64,000 nucleotides of DNA, from NCBI RefSeq assembly GCF_036759925.1, contig NZ_JAPKIB010000003.1:186001-250000 (forward strand), in the 5' to 3' direction. Below the pieces are notes generated by a model. The model made no database searches. It worked only from the letters and a program-made list of their open reading frames with translations, and had not been told where the DNA came from. This document shows positions 7,924 to 17,233 of the stretch, one piece after another; the first letter of the stretch is position 1; each line of letters starts with the position of its first letter. The DNA is from Kluyvera sp036759925. GTDB lineage: Bacteria > Pseudomonadota > Gammaproteobacteria > Enterobacterales > Enterobacteriaceae. The translations under genes were made by a program, and so were the position numbers.

Positions 7924-10521
7924 CTACTTTTTCGCTTCAACCCATTTACCGTCAACGAAGAACGCTGACCAGCCGGTCGCCTTGCCATCTTTCTCAGAAG
8001 CGACGTACTGCTGTTTGGTTTTACGGCTAAAACGAACCATCGTTTTGTTGCCCGCCGGGTCCTGCTGAGGCGCGTCGGCCAGATAACGCAGTTTTTCCGG
8101 CAGACGGTCGCGGAAGCGGAACAGCTCTTCTACCAGCGGCGCGCGGGTTTCACGTGATTTCGGGAAGGTGTTGGCCGCCAGGAATACCCCAGCCGCACCG
8201 TCACGCAGCACGAAATACGCATCCGACTTCTCGCACGGCAGCTCTGGCAGCGGAACCGGGTCTTCCTTCGGCGGAGCGACTTCACCGCTACGCAGAATTT
8301 TACGCGTGTTCTTACACTCTTCGTTGGTACAGGCCATGTACTTACCGAAACGCCCCATTTTCAGGTGCATTTCAGAACCACATTTCTCGCACTCAACGAT
8401 CGGGCCGTCATAGCCCTTAATGCGGAACTCGCCCTCTTCAATCTCGTAGCCGTCGCAGGTCGGGTTGTTACCACAAACGTGCAGCTTACGCTTCGGATCG
8501 ATCAGGTAGCTGTCCATCGCCGTGCCACATTTCTGGCAGCGACGCTTGGCGCGCAGCGCGTTGGTTTCCGCGTCATCGCCTTCCAGCACGTTCAGCACTT
8601 CGTTTTCCGGCACCAGGTTAATGGTGGTTTTGCAGCGTTCTTTCGGCGACAGCGCGTAGCCGGAGCAGCCGAGGAACACGCCGGTGCTGGCGGTACGGAT
8701 ACCCATTTTACGGCCACAGGTCGGGCAGTCGATGCTGGTCAACACCATCTCGTTCGGCTGCATGCCGCCCTCTTCTGGCGGTTTCTCAGCCGTTTCGAGC
8801 TGCTTGGTGAAATCACCAAAGAACAGATCCAGTACCTGCTTCCACTCGGCTTCGTGGTTGGCCACGCGGTCGAGGTGATCTTCCATCTGCGCGGTAAAGT
8901 CGTAGTTCATCAGCTCGCGGAAGTTCGCTTCCAGACGATCGGTGACGATCTCGCCCATTTTTTCCGCATAGAAGCGACGGTTTTCGGTGCGCACATAGCC
9001 ACGATCCTGAATGGTCGAGATGATCGACGCATAGGTGGACGGGCGACCGATGCCGCGTTTTTCCAGCTCTTTAACCAGCGAGGCTTCACTAAAGCGAGCA
9101 GGCGGTTTGGTGAAGTGCTGTGCCGGAGTCAGTTCAACCAGGCTTAGCTTATCGCCCTGGTTGACCATCGGCAACGTGCGGTCTTCATCGCCTTTACGCA
9201 GCGCAGGCATCACTTTGGTCCAGCCGTCAAAGCGCAGGGTACGACCACGCGCTTTGAGTTTGAAATCACCCGCTTTCACGGTCAGCGTGGTGGAATCGTA
9301 CTGCGCTGGCGTCATCTGACAGGCCACGAACTGGCGCCAGATCAGCTGATACAGCTTCTGCGCGTCCGCTTCCATATCTTTCAGCGCTTCCGCCTGAACG
9401 GAAACGTCGGAAGGACGAATCGCTTCGTGCGCTTCCTGTGAATTTTCTTTGCTGGCGTACTGGTTCGGGTTCTCCGGCAGGTATTTTTTGCCGAAGTTAT
9501 CGCCGATAAAATCGCGAACCATGTTTACCGCATCCTGACTCAGGTTGGTGGAGTCGGTACGCATGTAGGTGATGTAGCCCGCTTCATACAGGCGCTGCGC
9601 CATCATCATGGTTTTCTTCACGCCAAAGCCCAGACGGGTACTGGCCGCCTGCTGCAATGTAGAGGTAATAAACGGCGCGCCAGGCTTGCTGCTGGTCGGC
9701 TTATCTTCACGCTCAAGGACGCTGTAGCTGGCTTTTTCCAGCAGGCTAACCGCCGCCATCGTTTCGTCACGATTAACCGGACGGAACGGTTTGTCACCCT
9801 TATGGGTCACTTCCAGCGGCAGCGCATCGCCGCCCGGCGTGGTCGTGCTGGCGTCAATTTCCCAGAACTCTTCCGGCACAAACGCTTTAATTTCGCGTTC
9901 GCGTTCCACCACCAGACGAACCGCCACGGACTGAACGCGACCGGCGGATAAACCGCGGGCGATCTTTTTCCACAGCAGCGGCGAGACCATGTAGCCCACA
10001 ACGCGGTCCATAAAGCGACGCGCCTGCTGAGCGTTAACACGGTCGATATTCAGCTCACCCGGCTTTTCGAACGCCTGACGGATCGCATTTTTCGTAATTT
10101 CGTTAAACACCACGCGGCTATAGCGTGATTCATCACCCCCGATCACTTCCCGCAGGTGCCATGCAATGGCTTCCCCTTCGCGGTCAAGGTCGGTTGCGAG
10201 ATAGATGTGGTCGGCTTTTTCCGCCAACTGTTTGAGTTCCGATACTACCTTTTCTTTGCCAGGCAGCACTTCATAGTGTGCCGCCCAGTCATGCCATGGG
10301 TCGACGCCCATGCGGTTAACCAGCGCGCCTCGTTCATCCTTTTTAGGCTTTTTGGCCGTTTTGGTGGAGGTAGAGTCAGCGCTCTTTTTGGCGGCTGAGC
10401 CACTTGTCGGCAAATCGCGGATATGACCGACGCTGGACTTAACCACGTAGTCATTACCCAGATACTTATTGATCGTTTTGGCTTTTGCCGGGGACTCAAC
10501 GATAACGAGAGCTTTACCCAT
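7924..10521 (-). CDS. topA: DNA topoisomerase I (omega protein)
   Basis: Type IA topoisomerase that relaxes negatively supercoiled DNA through a 5'-phosphotyrosine link. The start at 10521 gives MGKALVIVESPAK and exactly 865 residues, the length of the E. coli enzyme; the open frame upstream to 10650 is not needed, and AAGGTG precedes the chosen ATG. The Toprim acidic triad lies in YLATDLDREGEAIAWHL. The active tyrosine is in GYITYMRTDST at about residue 319. The C-terminus has three four-cysteine zinc ribbons (CPTCGRKM, CQKCGTAM, CEKCGSEM) and then a basic DNA-binding tail. It is essential or nearly so in enterics, and several promoters are known upstream in E. coli. Confidence 0.98.
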   Translation of the reverse strand: MGKALVIVESPAKAKTINKYLGNDYVVKSSVGHIRDLPTSGSAAKKSADSTSTKTAKKPKKDERGALVNRMGVDPWHDWAAHYEVLPGKEKVVSELKQLAEKADHIYLATDLDREGEAIAWHLREVIGGDESRYSRVVFNEITKNAIRQAFEKPGELNIDRVNAQQARRFMDRVVGYMVSPLLWKKIARGLSAGRVQSVAVRLVVEREREIKAFVPEEFWEIDASTTTPGGDALPLEVTHKGDKPFRPVNRDETMAAVSLLEKASYSVLEREDKPTSSKPGAPFITSTLQQAASTRLGFGVKKTMMMAQRLYEAGYITYMRTDSTNLSQDAVNMVRDFIGDNFGKKYLPENPNQYASKENSQEAHEAIRPSDVSVQAEALKDMEADAQKLYQLIWRQFVACQMTPAQYDSTTLTVKAGDFKLKARGRTLRFDGWTKVMPALRKGDEDRTLPMVNQGDKLSLVELTPAQHFTKPPARFSEASLVKELEKRGIGRPSTYASIISTIQDRGYVRTENRRFYAEKMGEIVTDRLEANFRELMNYDFTAQMEDHLDRVANHEAEWKQVLDLFFGDFTKQLETAEKPPEEGGMQPNEMVLTSIDCPTCGRKMGIRTASTGVFLGCSGYALSPKERCKTTINLVPENEVLNVLEGDDAETNALRAKRRCQKCGTAMDSYLIDPKRKLHVCGNNPTCDGYEIEEGEFRIKGYDGPIVECEKCGSEMHLKMGRFGKYMACTNEECKNTRKILRSGEVAPPKEDPVPLPELPCEKSDAYFVLRDGAAGVFLAANTFPKSRETRAPLVEELFRFRDRLPEKLRYLADAPQQDPAGNKTMVRFSRKTKQQYVASEKDGKATGWSAFFVDGKWVEAKK

Positions 10522-10915
10522 ATTCACCTTACCTAATTTGATTCTTCCAGGAATACATCGCACATGTTCCACATTCCACTGGCGACAAGCCTTGTATGTT
10601 GCGGCAATACCAATGGATATCAACCCTTTACCAACTGGCTTTTGAGACACGTAGCCAGGTAGCTGAGTTTACAGACTTTTTTTCACCAGGGTCTATAGCA
10701 CGAAGAATATTTGGTCGAATGTCAAGCAAATCTGTTGCCAGATCGCCGAAAGCGTCACACTGTACCTGATAAAATTCGTTACGCAACTTTATTAGCATGC
10801 AATCACCAATCATGCCAACTCTGAGGTAAAATGCTTGTCCCTGGTAAACGTCGGGAAAATTTGCCCGAAGACGGCGCCCGGCGTAGACTAGCGCAGGAAT
10901 TTTGAGGAGTTGAAT
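10522..10915. other. Divergent promoter region of topA and yciN
   Basis: 394 bases between the divergent topA and yciN starts. E. coli topA has several promoters here, including a heat-shock one; I did not resolve individual sites. A minus-strand reading frame across 10628-11155 is antisense to yciN and not believed. Confidence 0.5.
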
Positions 10916-11167
10916 ATGTCCAATAATAGCCAACCTATCGATCGTCAGACACTGCTTATTGAAGCAAACCGCCTCATTCGTGAGCATGAAGATACTATGG
11001 CGGGTATTGAAGCCACCGGCGTAGAACAGCGCAACGGCGTGCTGGTCTTCAGCGGTGAATTTTACCTGGATGAACAGGGCCTGCCGACGCCGAAAAGCAC
11101 GGCGGTGTTTAATATGTTCAAGTATCTCGCCCACCAGCTGTCTGAAAAGTATCACCTGGTTGACTGA
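10916..11167 (+). CDS. yciN: Conserved small protein YciN
   Basis: An 83-residue soluble protein of the DUF2498 family, restricted largely to enterobacteria. The sequence keeps the family core PIDRQTLLIEANRLIREHEDT, then AGIEATGV and FNMFKYLAHQLSEKYHLVD at the C-terminus. It has the same length as E. coli YciN and sits divergent from topA as there. The ATG at 10916 is preceded by TTGAGGAG; a TTG two codons earlier is possible but less likely. The biochemical function is not established. It ends in a bidirectional terminator shared with sohB. Confidence 0.95.
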   Translation: MSNNSQPIDRQTLLIEANRLIREHEDTMAGIEATGVEQRNGVLVFSGEFYLDEQGLPTPKSTAVFNMFKYLAHQLSEKYHLVD

Positions 11168-11196
11168 ACATAGGGCTTGCGCCTGAGCAGTCTGAT

Positions 11197-11227
11197 ATAG
11201 CCCGGTAAACCTGTTTTACCGGGCTAT
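11197..11227. terminator. Bidirectional terminator between yciN and sohB
   Basis: 13-bp perfect stem ATAGCCCGGTAAA / TTTACCGGGCTAT with a 5-base loop between the two convergent genes. The A/T-rich stem ends give a partial T tract in both directions. Confidence 0.8.
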
Positions 11228-11245
11228 AGAGTAGAAAGGAAATCG

Positions 11246-12292
11246 TTATAGCAGTGGTTTCTGACCGCGCTGCCACCAGCGCATCATCAGTTTGTCGGCG
11301 CTTTCTGCCGCACTTCCAGTAAACCGGTCCATCATTTTCTTACGCTGCGCATAGCGCACGCCGATAACGTCACGCCCTTCCATCAAGCCTAGCAGCAGTT
11401 CATCGCTGGTGCCCACTTCATCAACCAGCCCTTTTTCCTGTGCCTGCGTGCCGTACCAGTGCTCGCCGGTTGCAACCTGGTCGATGTCCAGCGACGGACG
11501 CATCCGCTTAACGAAATCCTTAAACAGATGATGCGTTTCGTTCAGCTCTTCACGAAACTTCTGGCGCCCTTCTTCGGTGTTTTCACCGAGCAGCGTCAGC
11601 GTCCGCTTGTACTGACCGGCAGTATGCAGTTCGACGTCGATATCTTTATTTTTCAGGAAACGGTTGAGGTTCGGGATCTGCGCCACCACGCCAATCGACC
11701 CGAGAATGGCAAACGGTGCCGCCACAATTTTGTCAGCCACGCAGGCCATCATATAACCGCCGCTGGCCGCCACTTTATCGACCGCTACCGTCAGCGGGAT
11801 CTGCTTATCGCGGATACGCTGCAGCTGCGATGCCGCCAGGCCATAGCCATGCACGACGCCGCCAGGGCTTTCCAGACGCACGACGACCTGATCCTGCGGG
11901 GTTGCAACGGTCAGCACGGCGGTAATCTCTTCGCGCAGGGAGGAGACTTCATGCGCATCCATACTGCCTTTAAAGTCGATAACCCAGACGCGCGGTTTGG
12001 TTGCTGCCGTGCTGTCACCCTGCTTCGCTTTGGCTTTAGCCGCTTTCGCTTCCAGCTTCAGCTTTTTCTTTTGCGCCTTATGCCAAAGCTTTTGCTGAGG
12101 CGCGTCGAGCAGCGACACGGCTAAATCTTCCTGCATATCCTTGTGCTGCTCGCTTAAGTTGGTGATTCGCAGCTCACCACGCTGGCGTTTGCGCTGCGTG
12201 ACGTTGACAATCAGTACGGCAATCACCGCAATGGCGACAACAACCGTGACGATTTTCGCCAGAAAAAGACCATATTGAAAAAGTAATTCCAC
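11246..12292 (-). CDS. sohB: Inner-membrane serine protease SohB (S49 family)
   Basis: Membrane-anchored peptidase related to signal peptide peptidase SppA; in E. coli, extra copies rescue a degP mutant. The GTG start at 12292, with AAGGTGG a few bases upstream, gives 348 residues against 349 in E. coli. One N-terminal transmembrane helix (ELLFQYGLFLAK to about residue 33) is followed by a Lys/Ala-rich linker (KKKLKLEAKAAKAKAKQ) and the S49 protease domain. The nucleophile segment is DKVAASGGYMMACVADKI and the catalytic lysine segment is HTAGQYKRTLTLLGENTEEGR. The C-terminal DUF1449/S49 N-region is normal. It is convergent with yciN and divergent from yciK. Confidence 0.97.
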   Translation of the reverse strand: MELLFQYGLFLAKIVTVVVAIAVIAVLIVNVTQRKRQRGELRITNLSEQHKDMQEDLAVSLLDAPQQKLWHKAQKKKLKLEAKAAKAKAKQGDSTAATKPRVWVIDFKGSMDAHEVSSLREEITAVLTVATPQDQVVVRLESPGGVVHGYGLAASQLQRIRDKQIPLTVAVDKVAASGGYMMACVADKIVAAPFAILGSIGVVAQIPNLNRFLKNKDIDVELHTAGQYKRTLTLLGENTEEGRQKFREELNETHHLFKDFVKRMRPSLDIDQVATGEHWYGTQAQEKGLVDEVGTSDELLLGLMEGRDVIGVRYAQRKKMMDRFTGSAAESADKLMMRWWQRGQKPLL

Positions 12293-12545
12293 ACATCCAC
12301 CTTGTACAAAAATCACAGAATCTACCGCCCAGTGTACAACACCGCGTTCAGTACGTCTCGACTGCAGTATCAGGCTACGAGGCGCATTCCAGATTACTTT
12401 TTTGCTGATGAAATCATTGCAAATTGTTAATTAACCGTTGTCTCTCCCGTGCGCTGATTGAAATAGCGCGAAGATTCAGGCATAAAGCCCAAAAGCCATG
12501 AAAAGTCCATGAAATATGGCGGGTAAGCGCCATAGAGGAGTCACC

Positions 12546-13307
12546 GTGCACTATCAACCCCAACTCGATTTGTTGCAAAACCGTATCATTCTGGTCACCG
12601 GTGCCAGCGATGGTATCGGTCGTGAAGCGGCAATGACCTATGCCCGTTACGGCGCCAGCGTTATTTTGCTCGGCCGGAACGATGAAAAACTGCGCGCGGT
12701 TGCGCAAGAAATGGATCGCGAAGGTCTACGGCCTGCCCGCTGGTTTACCCTCGACCTGCTCACCTGCACGCCGCAGGAATGTCAGCATATTGCTCAGCAG
12801 GTTAGCCTGCACTACCCGCATCTTGACGGCGTGCTGCACAACGCCGGGCTTCTGGGTGACGTGGTACCGATGGACCAGCAGGACCCTGCCGTCTGGCAGC
12901 AGGTGATGCAGGTCAACGTCAACGGTACCTTTATGCTTACCCAGGCGCTGCTGCCGTTGCTGCTGAAAGCAGAATCCGGCTCGCTGGTCTTTACCTCATC
13001 GAGCGTCGGCCGCGAAGGGCGCGCCAATTGGGGGGCCTATGCGGTGTCGAAATTTGCCACCGAAGGGATGATGCAGGTGCTGGCCGAAGAGTATAAAAAT
13101 CGCCCTCTGCGCGTAAACTGTATTAATCCCGGCGGCACGCGTACCAAAATGCGCGCCAGCGCCTTCCCAACGGAAGACGCGCTGAAGCTGAAAACCCCCG
13201 CCGATATTATGCCGCTCTATCTGTGGCTGATGGGTGACGATAGCCGCCGTAAAACCGGTATGACTTTTGATGCCCAGCCAGGGCGTAAACCAGGAATTGC
13301 ACAATGA
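12546..13307 (+). CDS. yciK: Short-chain dehydrogenase YciK
   Basis: NAD(P)-dependent oxidoreductase of the classical SDR family; the physiological substrate is unknown. The cofactor motif TGASDGIG, the NAG motif (LHNAGLLGD) and the catalytic S...YxxxK set (SSSVGREGRANWGAYAVSK) are all present. The GTG start at 12546 has a GAGGAG site 5 bases upstream and gives 253 residues, one more than E. coli YciK. Its last codons overlap the start of btuR by an ATGA, so the two form an operon, as in E. coli. Confidence 0.95.
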   Translation: MHYQPQLDLLQNRIILVTGASDGIGREAAMTYARYGASVILLGRNDEKLRAVAQEMDREGLRPARWFTLDLLTCTPQECQHIAQQVSLHYPHLDGVLHNAGLLGDVVPMDQQDPAVWQQVMQVNVNGTFMLTQALLPLLLKAESGSLVFTSSSVGREGRANWGAYAVSKFATEGMMQVLAEEYKNRPLRVNCINPGGTRTKMRASAFPTEDALKLKTPADIMPLYLWLMGDDSRRKTGMTFDAQPGRKPGIAQ

Positions 13308-13894
13308 GTGATGAACGTTACCGCGAGCGCCAGCAGCGCGTAAAAGAGCGCGTTGCCGCCCGCGTGGCCGCCGCCCAGGATACCCGTGGCATCGTTATCG
13401 TCTTTACCGGCAACGGTAAAGGCAAAACCACCGCCGCCTTCGGTACCGCGACCCGCGCGGTTGGCCACGGCCATAACGTTGGGGTGATCCAATTTATTAA
13501 AGGCACCTGGCCTAACGGCGAGCGCAATCTGCTTGAGCCGCTCGGCGTTGAGTTTCAGGTTATGGCCACCGGCTTCACCTGGGACACCCAGAATCGGGAG
13601 AGCGATACCGAAGCCTGCCTCGCCGTCTGGGAACATGCGAAACGGATGTTGGCGGACGATAGGCTGGACATGGTGCTGCTCGATGAGCTGACCTATATGG
13701 TGGCGTACGACTATCTGCCGTTAGAAGAGGTATTAACCGCGCTGAAAAATCGTCCGCATCATCAAACGGTGATCATTACCGGTCGCGGCTGCCATCGGGA
13801 TATTCTTGAGTATGCCGATACGGTCAGCGAGCTACGTCCGGTGAAGCATGCGTTTGAAGCCGGTATTAAGGCGCAGATTGGGATTGATTACTGA
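13304..13894 (+). CDS. btuR: Cob(I)yrinic acid a,c-diamide adenosyltransferase
   Basis: ATP:corrinoid adenosyltransferase (BtuR/CobA) that transfers the adenosyl group to cobalt, the step that makes coenzyme B12 from salvaged or new corrinoid. It has 196 residues like E. coli BtuR. The nucleotide loop GNGKGKT is at residues 36-42 and the LLDELTYM segment, with its acidic pair, is near the middle. The C-terminus VKHAFEAGIKAQIGIDY is typical. It starts inside the yciK stop (ATGA). Its last 29 bases overlap, tail to tail, the 3' end of the AraC-type gene. Confidence 0.97.
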   Translation: MSDERYRERQQRVKERVAARVAAAQDTRGIVIVFTGNGKGKTTAAFGTATRAVGHGHNVGVIQFIKGTWPNGERNLLEPLGVEFQVMATGFTWDTQNRESDTEACLAVWEHAKRMLADDRLDMVLLDELTYMVAYDYLPLEEVLTALKNRPHHQTVIITGRGCHRDILEYADTVSELRPVKHAFEAGIKAQIGIDY

Positions 13895-14840
13895 CCGCTA
13901 ATCGGTCGAGAAGCGCATGATTGAGCGGCAGGCACAGGCAGTCCTCACCCTGTGCCAGCGCGACCTCGGTCAGATTCTGGCGCGAAATAAAGCGCTTGCG
14001 GTACTCCGTCGGCGTGAGCCCGCAGTATTTATTAAAGGCGGCAATCAGCAGCTTGTGCTCCTGAAAACCGCAGCTGTGGCTGATGTCGGTAATCGGCGTG
14101 CGCGTGTCGCGCAGCAACGTGCGGGCTTTGTTCAGCCTGACCAGCGTCAGATACTCTTTGAAATTGTGCCGACTGACCTTTTTAAACAGTCGGGAGAACC
14201 ATGAGTAGCTCATTCCGCAATGCTCAGCAACATCGCTGAGGGTCAGAGGTTGATCAAAGTGTTGATTAATATACTCAATCCCTTCTTTGATCATCGCCTC
14301 TTCCCGCAGCGTACTTTCCCCTCGTTCAATAGACTGCCCGGCAGCCACCAGCGCATCCAATAGCAGATAGATAGCAGCGATGCGCTGAAACGGCGCGTGA
14401 TTATCAATGATGCGTTCCAGCAGCGCCGTCAGCCGCTGGAAAACCACGTCGTCGGCAGCGCTCATGGCAAATTCATGCGTGCGCCACTCCAACAGCGGCG
14501 CAGGATGCAGTTCATCAAAAAGCCCAGGGGAGAACTGCACCGTGACCAGTTGGCTCCCCTCTTCCTCCGCATTCAGTTCATGCACTTCTTCGGCATTGAT
14601 ATAGAGCATCTCGCCCTGTTGCAGCATGACGTTTTGCTGGCCGACGGTCAGAGAAAAGCGCCCGTTCAGCACCGTGATCAGCTCCGGTGCCGGATGCCAG
14701 TGCGGCTCGCAGTAGCGGACCTCAGCGGCAAACACATTCAGCTTTTCCGCGTCAAAAGCAATCAGCTCGTAGCCGCTATTCGCCGTCTGCCGCCCGGAGT
14801 GCGTCGCCGGATGGGGATGCGTCACTGAAAATGGGAACAC
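13866..14840 (-). CDS. AraC-family regulator with cupin sensor, linked to a beta-glucosidase locus
   Basis: 324-residue regulator. An N-terminal cupin sensor spans about residues 25-110 (HWHPAPELITVLNG, then QQGEMLYINAEEVHEL). The C-terminal AraC DNA-binding domain has two helix-turn-helices (LSDVAEHCGMSYSWFSRLFKK, then ITDISHSCGFQEHKLLIAAF). The GTG start has an AGGAGAG site 8 bases upstream. It is the last gene of a three-gene minus-strand unit (transporter, GH3, regulator) with 18-23 base gaps, so it likely controls that unit in response to the sugar. Its 3' end overlaps btuR by 29 bases, which suggests insertion of this cassette beside btuR. Confidence 0.9.
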   Translation of the reverse strand: MFPFSVTHPHPATHSGRQTANSGYELIAFDAEKLNVFAAEVRYCEPHWHPAPELITVLNGRFSLTVGQQNVMLQQGEMLYINAEEVHELNAEEEGSQLVTVQFSPGLFDELHPAPLLEWRTHEFAMSAADDVVFQRLTALLERIIDNHAPFQRIAAIYLLLDALVAAGQSIERGESTLREEAMIKEGIEYINQHFDQPLTLSDVAEHCGMSYSWFSRLFKKVSRHNFKEYLTLVRLNKARTLLRDTRTPITDISHSCGFQEHKLLIAAFNKYCGLTPTEYRKRFISRQNLTEVALAQGEDCLCLPLNHALLDRLAVSNQSQSAP

Positions 14841-14863
14841 GCGCTCTCTCCTGTTATGGGCCG

Positions 14864-17215
14864 TTACTGGGGTTCAGCCAGCACGGCATTGAGCTCGTCA
14901 CGCTCGATATCCAGCGCCAGGAACTCGGTCAGCGCAATCAGCAAGCCGCAGAACAAGTCCGGAGCCAGGCGAATCAGCTTTTCTCGTACCTGCTCTGGCG
15001 GCAGCTGGCTCTTATCGGCAATCAGCTGGACTACGCGTGCAAAGGCTTTCGGTTGCTGTATCAACTGCTGCAACGAGTTATCGTCGCGCAGCGGCACGTA
15101 GCGCGCCGGGCAATCCACCGTAAACGTCGCGTTCAGCGGCAGGTCGCGGGAAGAACCACCAATATGTACCTGCCAGTTCCCCGGTGTTATCACCCAATCC
15201 GCAAGGCCAGGATGGTAGCAGGCCAGTTCGCTAATCGGTAGCTGCAGGCTGACGCGTTGGGTCTCACCCGCCGCAAGGGCAATTTTATCAAACCCTTTCA
15301 GTGCGCGGACTTCACGGATCAATTCACCCTCTGGAGCAGAAACGTACAGCTGCACAATCTCTTTGCCGTCTACCGCGCCGATGTTGCTCAGTTCAAAGCT
15401 AACGGTGAGCGTGTCGTCCGCGCCAATCGTCTCCGCTGACAACGACAGGTTGTCGTAGCTAAATTGGGTATAGCTTAAGCCAAATCCAAACGGGAAGCGC
15501 GGCGTCAGGCAGCGTTTATCGTAGTAGCGATAACCAACAAATAACCCTTCACCGTAGTGATGGCGCAGGTTTTCACCTGGATAGTTCAGCCAGGCCGGCG
15601 TCTCTTCCAGGGTATTAGGCACGGTCACCGTTAGCTTGCCGCTTGGGTTACGCTGCCCGAACAGAATTTCCGCCACTGCGCGGCCCATGCCCTGCCCGGC
15701 AAAGAAGGTTTCCAGTAGCGCTTTGCATTCGCCAAGCCATGGCATCACCACCGCATCGCTGTTTGCCAGCACCACCACCACGTTGGGCTGAACCGAGGCG
15801 ACTTCACGAATCAGCCGCTCATGCACCGCCAGAATATTCAGGTCGTGACGGTCGCCGTTTTCACCATCTTCACCCACCGCCGTGCTGACGAAGATCACCG
15901 CTACATCGGCCTCTTGCGCGACCACCTTCGCCTGAACCAGCGCGGCTTCGTCGCACTGGAGATCGTCCGGCGCGCCGATGGCCCAACTGACGCTGAACGC
16001 TTCACCGGCGAGGTCAAAGATTTCATCTAGCGGACGGTCAAGCAGATACGGCACCGTGGTCGCGCAGCCGGACCCCTGAATCACTGGCTCCTGCGCCGGT
16101 TTACCCAGCACGGCGATACGCGGCGTCTTTTCCGGGCGCAGCGGCAGAAGGTTGTCGTCATTTTTCAGTAGAACGATAGATTCCGCCGCCAACTGCTGCG
16201 AAAGGCGGTGATGTGCAGAGAAATCTGCCTGAGCATTCGGGCGGCGATTGCGCTGCACTTTATCCAGCAGTTCCAGCATTCGCAGGCAGGCGCTATCGAC
16301 CACCGCCATTGGCACTTCGCCTGCGTTGATGGCCGCCAGCAGCGTCTGCTTATCGCGGCGAGTTTCCGGCATTGCCAGATCGTTCCCCGCCATCAGCGAT
16401 GCAGGACGATCTTTAATACCATACCAGTCAGACATCACCAGGCCGTCGTAGCCCCACTCATCGCGCAGCACCTGTGTCAGCAGGAACGGGTCTTGTGACG
16501 TCTGCACACCGTTCAGGCGGTTATAGGAGGACATCACCGTCCACGGCTGCGATTTAGCAATTGCCCGCTGGAAGCCTGCCAGATAGATTTCCCGCAGCGC
16601 GCGCTCCTCAATAACGGAGTCCATTTCGGTGCGGCGGTATTCCGAGTTGTTGGCCGCAAAGTGCTTCAGGCTGGCGCCCACGCCTTCGTCCTGTAAGCCG
16701 TTGATGAGCGCTGCGGCAATATCGCCGCTCACTACCGGATCTTCGGCATAGTATTCGTAACCGCGCCCCGCCAGCGGCGTGCGGCGAATATTAATCCCCG
16801 GCCCCAGTAAAATCCCGACGCCCATATGCTGGCATTCGCGCCCTAGCGCCTGGCCCATCTGATAGACCAGATCTATATCCCAGCTACAGGCAAGGCTTGA
16901 GCCGTTAGGGAAACAGGTGGCTGGCAGCGAGGCGCTGAACAACGCCTCACTGCCCCCTTTCGCTGCCGGTTCTTCGGCGTTAGCGCGGTCGGCGGTTTGG
17001 GTGATCACAGAGATAAAATCATCCATGCTCCACTTTTCGTTGCCGTCTATCTGCGCGCTGCTGTAACGCACGCCGTAAGTACCGTCGGTCATCACAATAT
17101 CGTCGATGCCGTGCTGCGGCAGGCTCGCCGTACGCCACAGCCCGCTGCCGGTCAGCAGCGCCACTTTCTCTTCTGCATTCATTGCCGCAATAAGCGTTTT
17201 AAAATCACGATTCAT
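14864..17215 (-). CDS. Glycoside hydrolase family 3 beta-glycosidase
   Basis: 783-residue GH3 enzyme, probably cytoplasmic because no signal peptide is seen. The N-terminal barrel shows SLKHFAANNSEYRR (general substrate-site Lys-His) and GLVMSDWYG with the catalytic nucleophile Asp. The second domain contains LLKNDDNLLPLR, and a fibronectin-III-like C-terminal domain follows (FELSNIGAVDGKEIVQLYV). This layout is the one of bacterial beta-glucosidases and beta-xylosidases. The neighbouring GPH permease and AraC regulator suggest import of an intact beta-glycoside and cleavage inside the cell. I cannot tell whether the sugar is a beta-glucoside or a beta-xyloside. Confidence 0.93.
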   Translation of the reverse strand: MNRDFKTLIAAMNAEEKVALLTGSGLWRTASLPQHGIDDIVMTDGTYGVRYSSAQIDGNEKWSMDDFISVITQTADRANAEEPAAKGGSEALFSASLPATCFPNGSSLACSWDIDLVYQMGQALGRECQHMGVGILLGPGINIRRTPLAGRGYEYYAEDPVVSGDIAAALINGLQDEGVGASLKHFAANNSEYRRTEMDSVIEERALREIYLAGFQRAIAKSQPWTVMSSYNRLNGVQTSQDPFLLTQVLRDEWGYDGLVMSDWYGIKDRPASLMAGNDLAMPETRRDKQTLLAAINAGEVPMAVVDSACLRMLELLDKVQRNRRPNAQADFSAHHRLSQQLAAESIVLLKNDDNLLPLRPEKTPRIAVLGKPAQEPVIQGSGCATTVPYLLDRPLDEIFDLAGEAFSVSWAIGAPDDLQCDEAALVQAKVVAQEADVAVIFVSTAVGEDGENGDRHDLNILAVHERLIREVASVQPNVVVVLANSDAVVMPWLGECKALLETFFAGQGMGRAVAEILFGQRNPSGKLTVTVPNTLEETPAWLNYPGENLRHHYGEGLFVGYRYYDKRCLTPRFPFGFGLSYTQFSYDNLSLSAETIGADDTLTVSFELSNIGAVDGKEIVQLYVSAPEGELIREVRALKGFDKIALAAGETQRVSLQLPISELACYHPGLADWVITPGNWQVHIGGSSRDLPLNATFTVDCPARYVPLRDDNSLQQLIQQPKAFARVVQLIADKSQLPPEQVREKLIRLAPDLFCGLLIALTEFLALDIERDELNAVLAEPQ

Positions 17216-17233
17216 GTCTCTGGCTCCCTGAGG

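Noticed and set aside
8365..9147. 260-codon plus-strand frame inside topA
   Set aside because: Antisense shadow; follows codon periodicity of topA.
10628..11155. 175-codon minus-strand frame across the topA-yciN region
   Set aside because: Antisense to yciN, no ribosome binding site, and would overlap the topA promoters.
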